A DNA stretch of 64,000 nucleotides from Mansonella perstans (lineage: Eukaryota > Nematoda > Chromadorea > Rhabditida > Onchocercidae). Of this stretch, positions 63,966 to 64,000 are shown piece by piece. The translations under genes and the position numbers were made by a program. Position 1 is the stretch's first letter. The number at the start of each line of letters is the position of its first letter. The stretch lies in the NCBI GenBank assembly GCA_037074765.1, contig JBAMDO010000564.1:620001-684000 (forward strand). Reading direction: 5' to 3'. The notes under the pieces were generated by a model. The model did not search any database, was not told where the DNA came from, and was given only the letters and a program-made list of their open reading frames with translations.

Positions 63966-64000
63966 GTATTTTTTTTGTTTACCTTTACTATAAAGTAAAG

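Noticed and set aside
1..64000. tRNA, rRNA, transposons and bacterial (Wolbachia-type) insertions
   Set aside because: I scanned for TTCGAA-type T-loops, transposase or reverse-transcriptase motifs and long intronless bacterial-like frames and found none. A tool-based search could still reveal degraded elements.

Overview
The window is AT-rich animal DNA. Coding sequence is broken into short exons by GT-AG introns that mostly run from about 90 to 800 bases. Several start codons sit a few bases after a 3'-splice-like TTTNCAG/TTTTAG, as expected for spliced-leader trans-splicing. A cuticle collagen with a furin-type RYKR site, together with the gene set, points to a nematode. The base composition, intron style and overall look suggest a filarial (spirurid) worm; that last step is inference. 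I saw no bacterial, viral or intact transposon genes.

Layout, left to right. A cuticle collagen gene (3.65-5.14 kb, +) is followed by a 10-exon acidic/RS-rich RNA-binding protein resembling RBM33 (7.57-11.94 kb, +). An 11-exon RED/IK (SMU-2) splicing factor gene converges on it (18.53-14.85 kb, -). A 25-bp minisatellite lies about 0.6 kb upstream of SMU-2. Next come an unrecognised secreted or membrane-anchored protein gene (21.97-19.87 kb, -), a divergent T-box factor (24.95-27.34 kb, +), and a head-to-head pair: the ESCRT-II subunit VPS22/SNF8 (31.53-29.57 kb, -) and electron-transfer-flavoprotein:ubiquinone oxidoreductase, ETFDH (32.13-36.18 kb, +).

The last three ETFDH exons and about 1 kb of 3' flank occur again 10.1 kb downstream (44.86-47.24 kb), still with open frames and splice sites but without the first nine exons. 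Between the two copies are a 7-exon MAGE/NSE3-type gene (41.59-39.52 kb, -) and a RING-finger-like gene or remnant that has lost zinc ligands (42.9-43.8 kb, +). About 13 kb of nearly gene-free AT-rich DNA follows (47.2-60.2 kb), holding only one weak two-exon small-protein candidate. The window ends inside a polypeptide N-acetylgalactosaminyltransferase gene (60.26 kb onward, +).

There is no operon-like functional cluster. The recognisable genes are conserved cell-biology genes (splicing, endosomal sorting, mitochondrial fatty-acid/amino-acid electron transfer, SMC5/6-type function, mucin O-glycosylation), one developmental transcription factor and one cuticle gene. Exon models were built by hand from splice signals, reading-frame continuity and remembered family sequence. 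Every full-length model keeps phase from first to last exon, but none was tested against transcripts.
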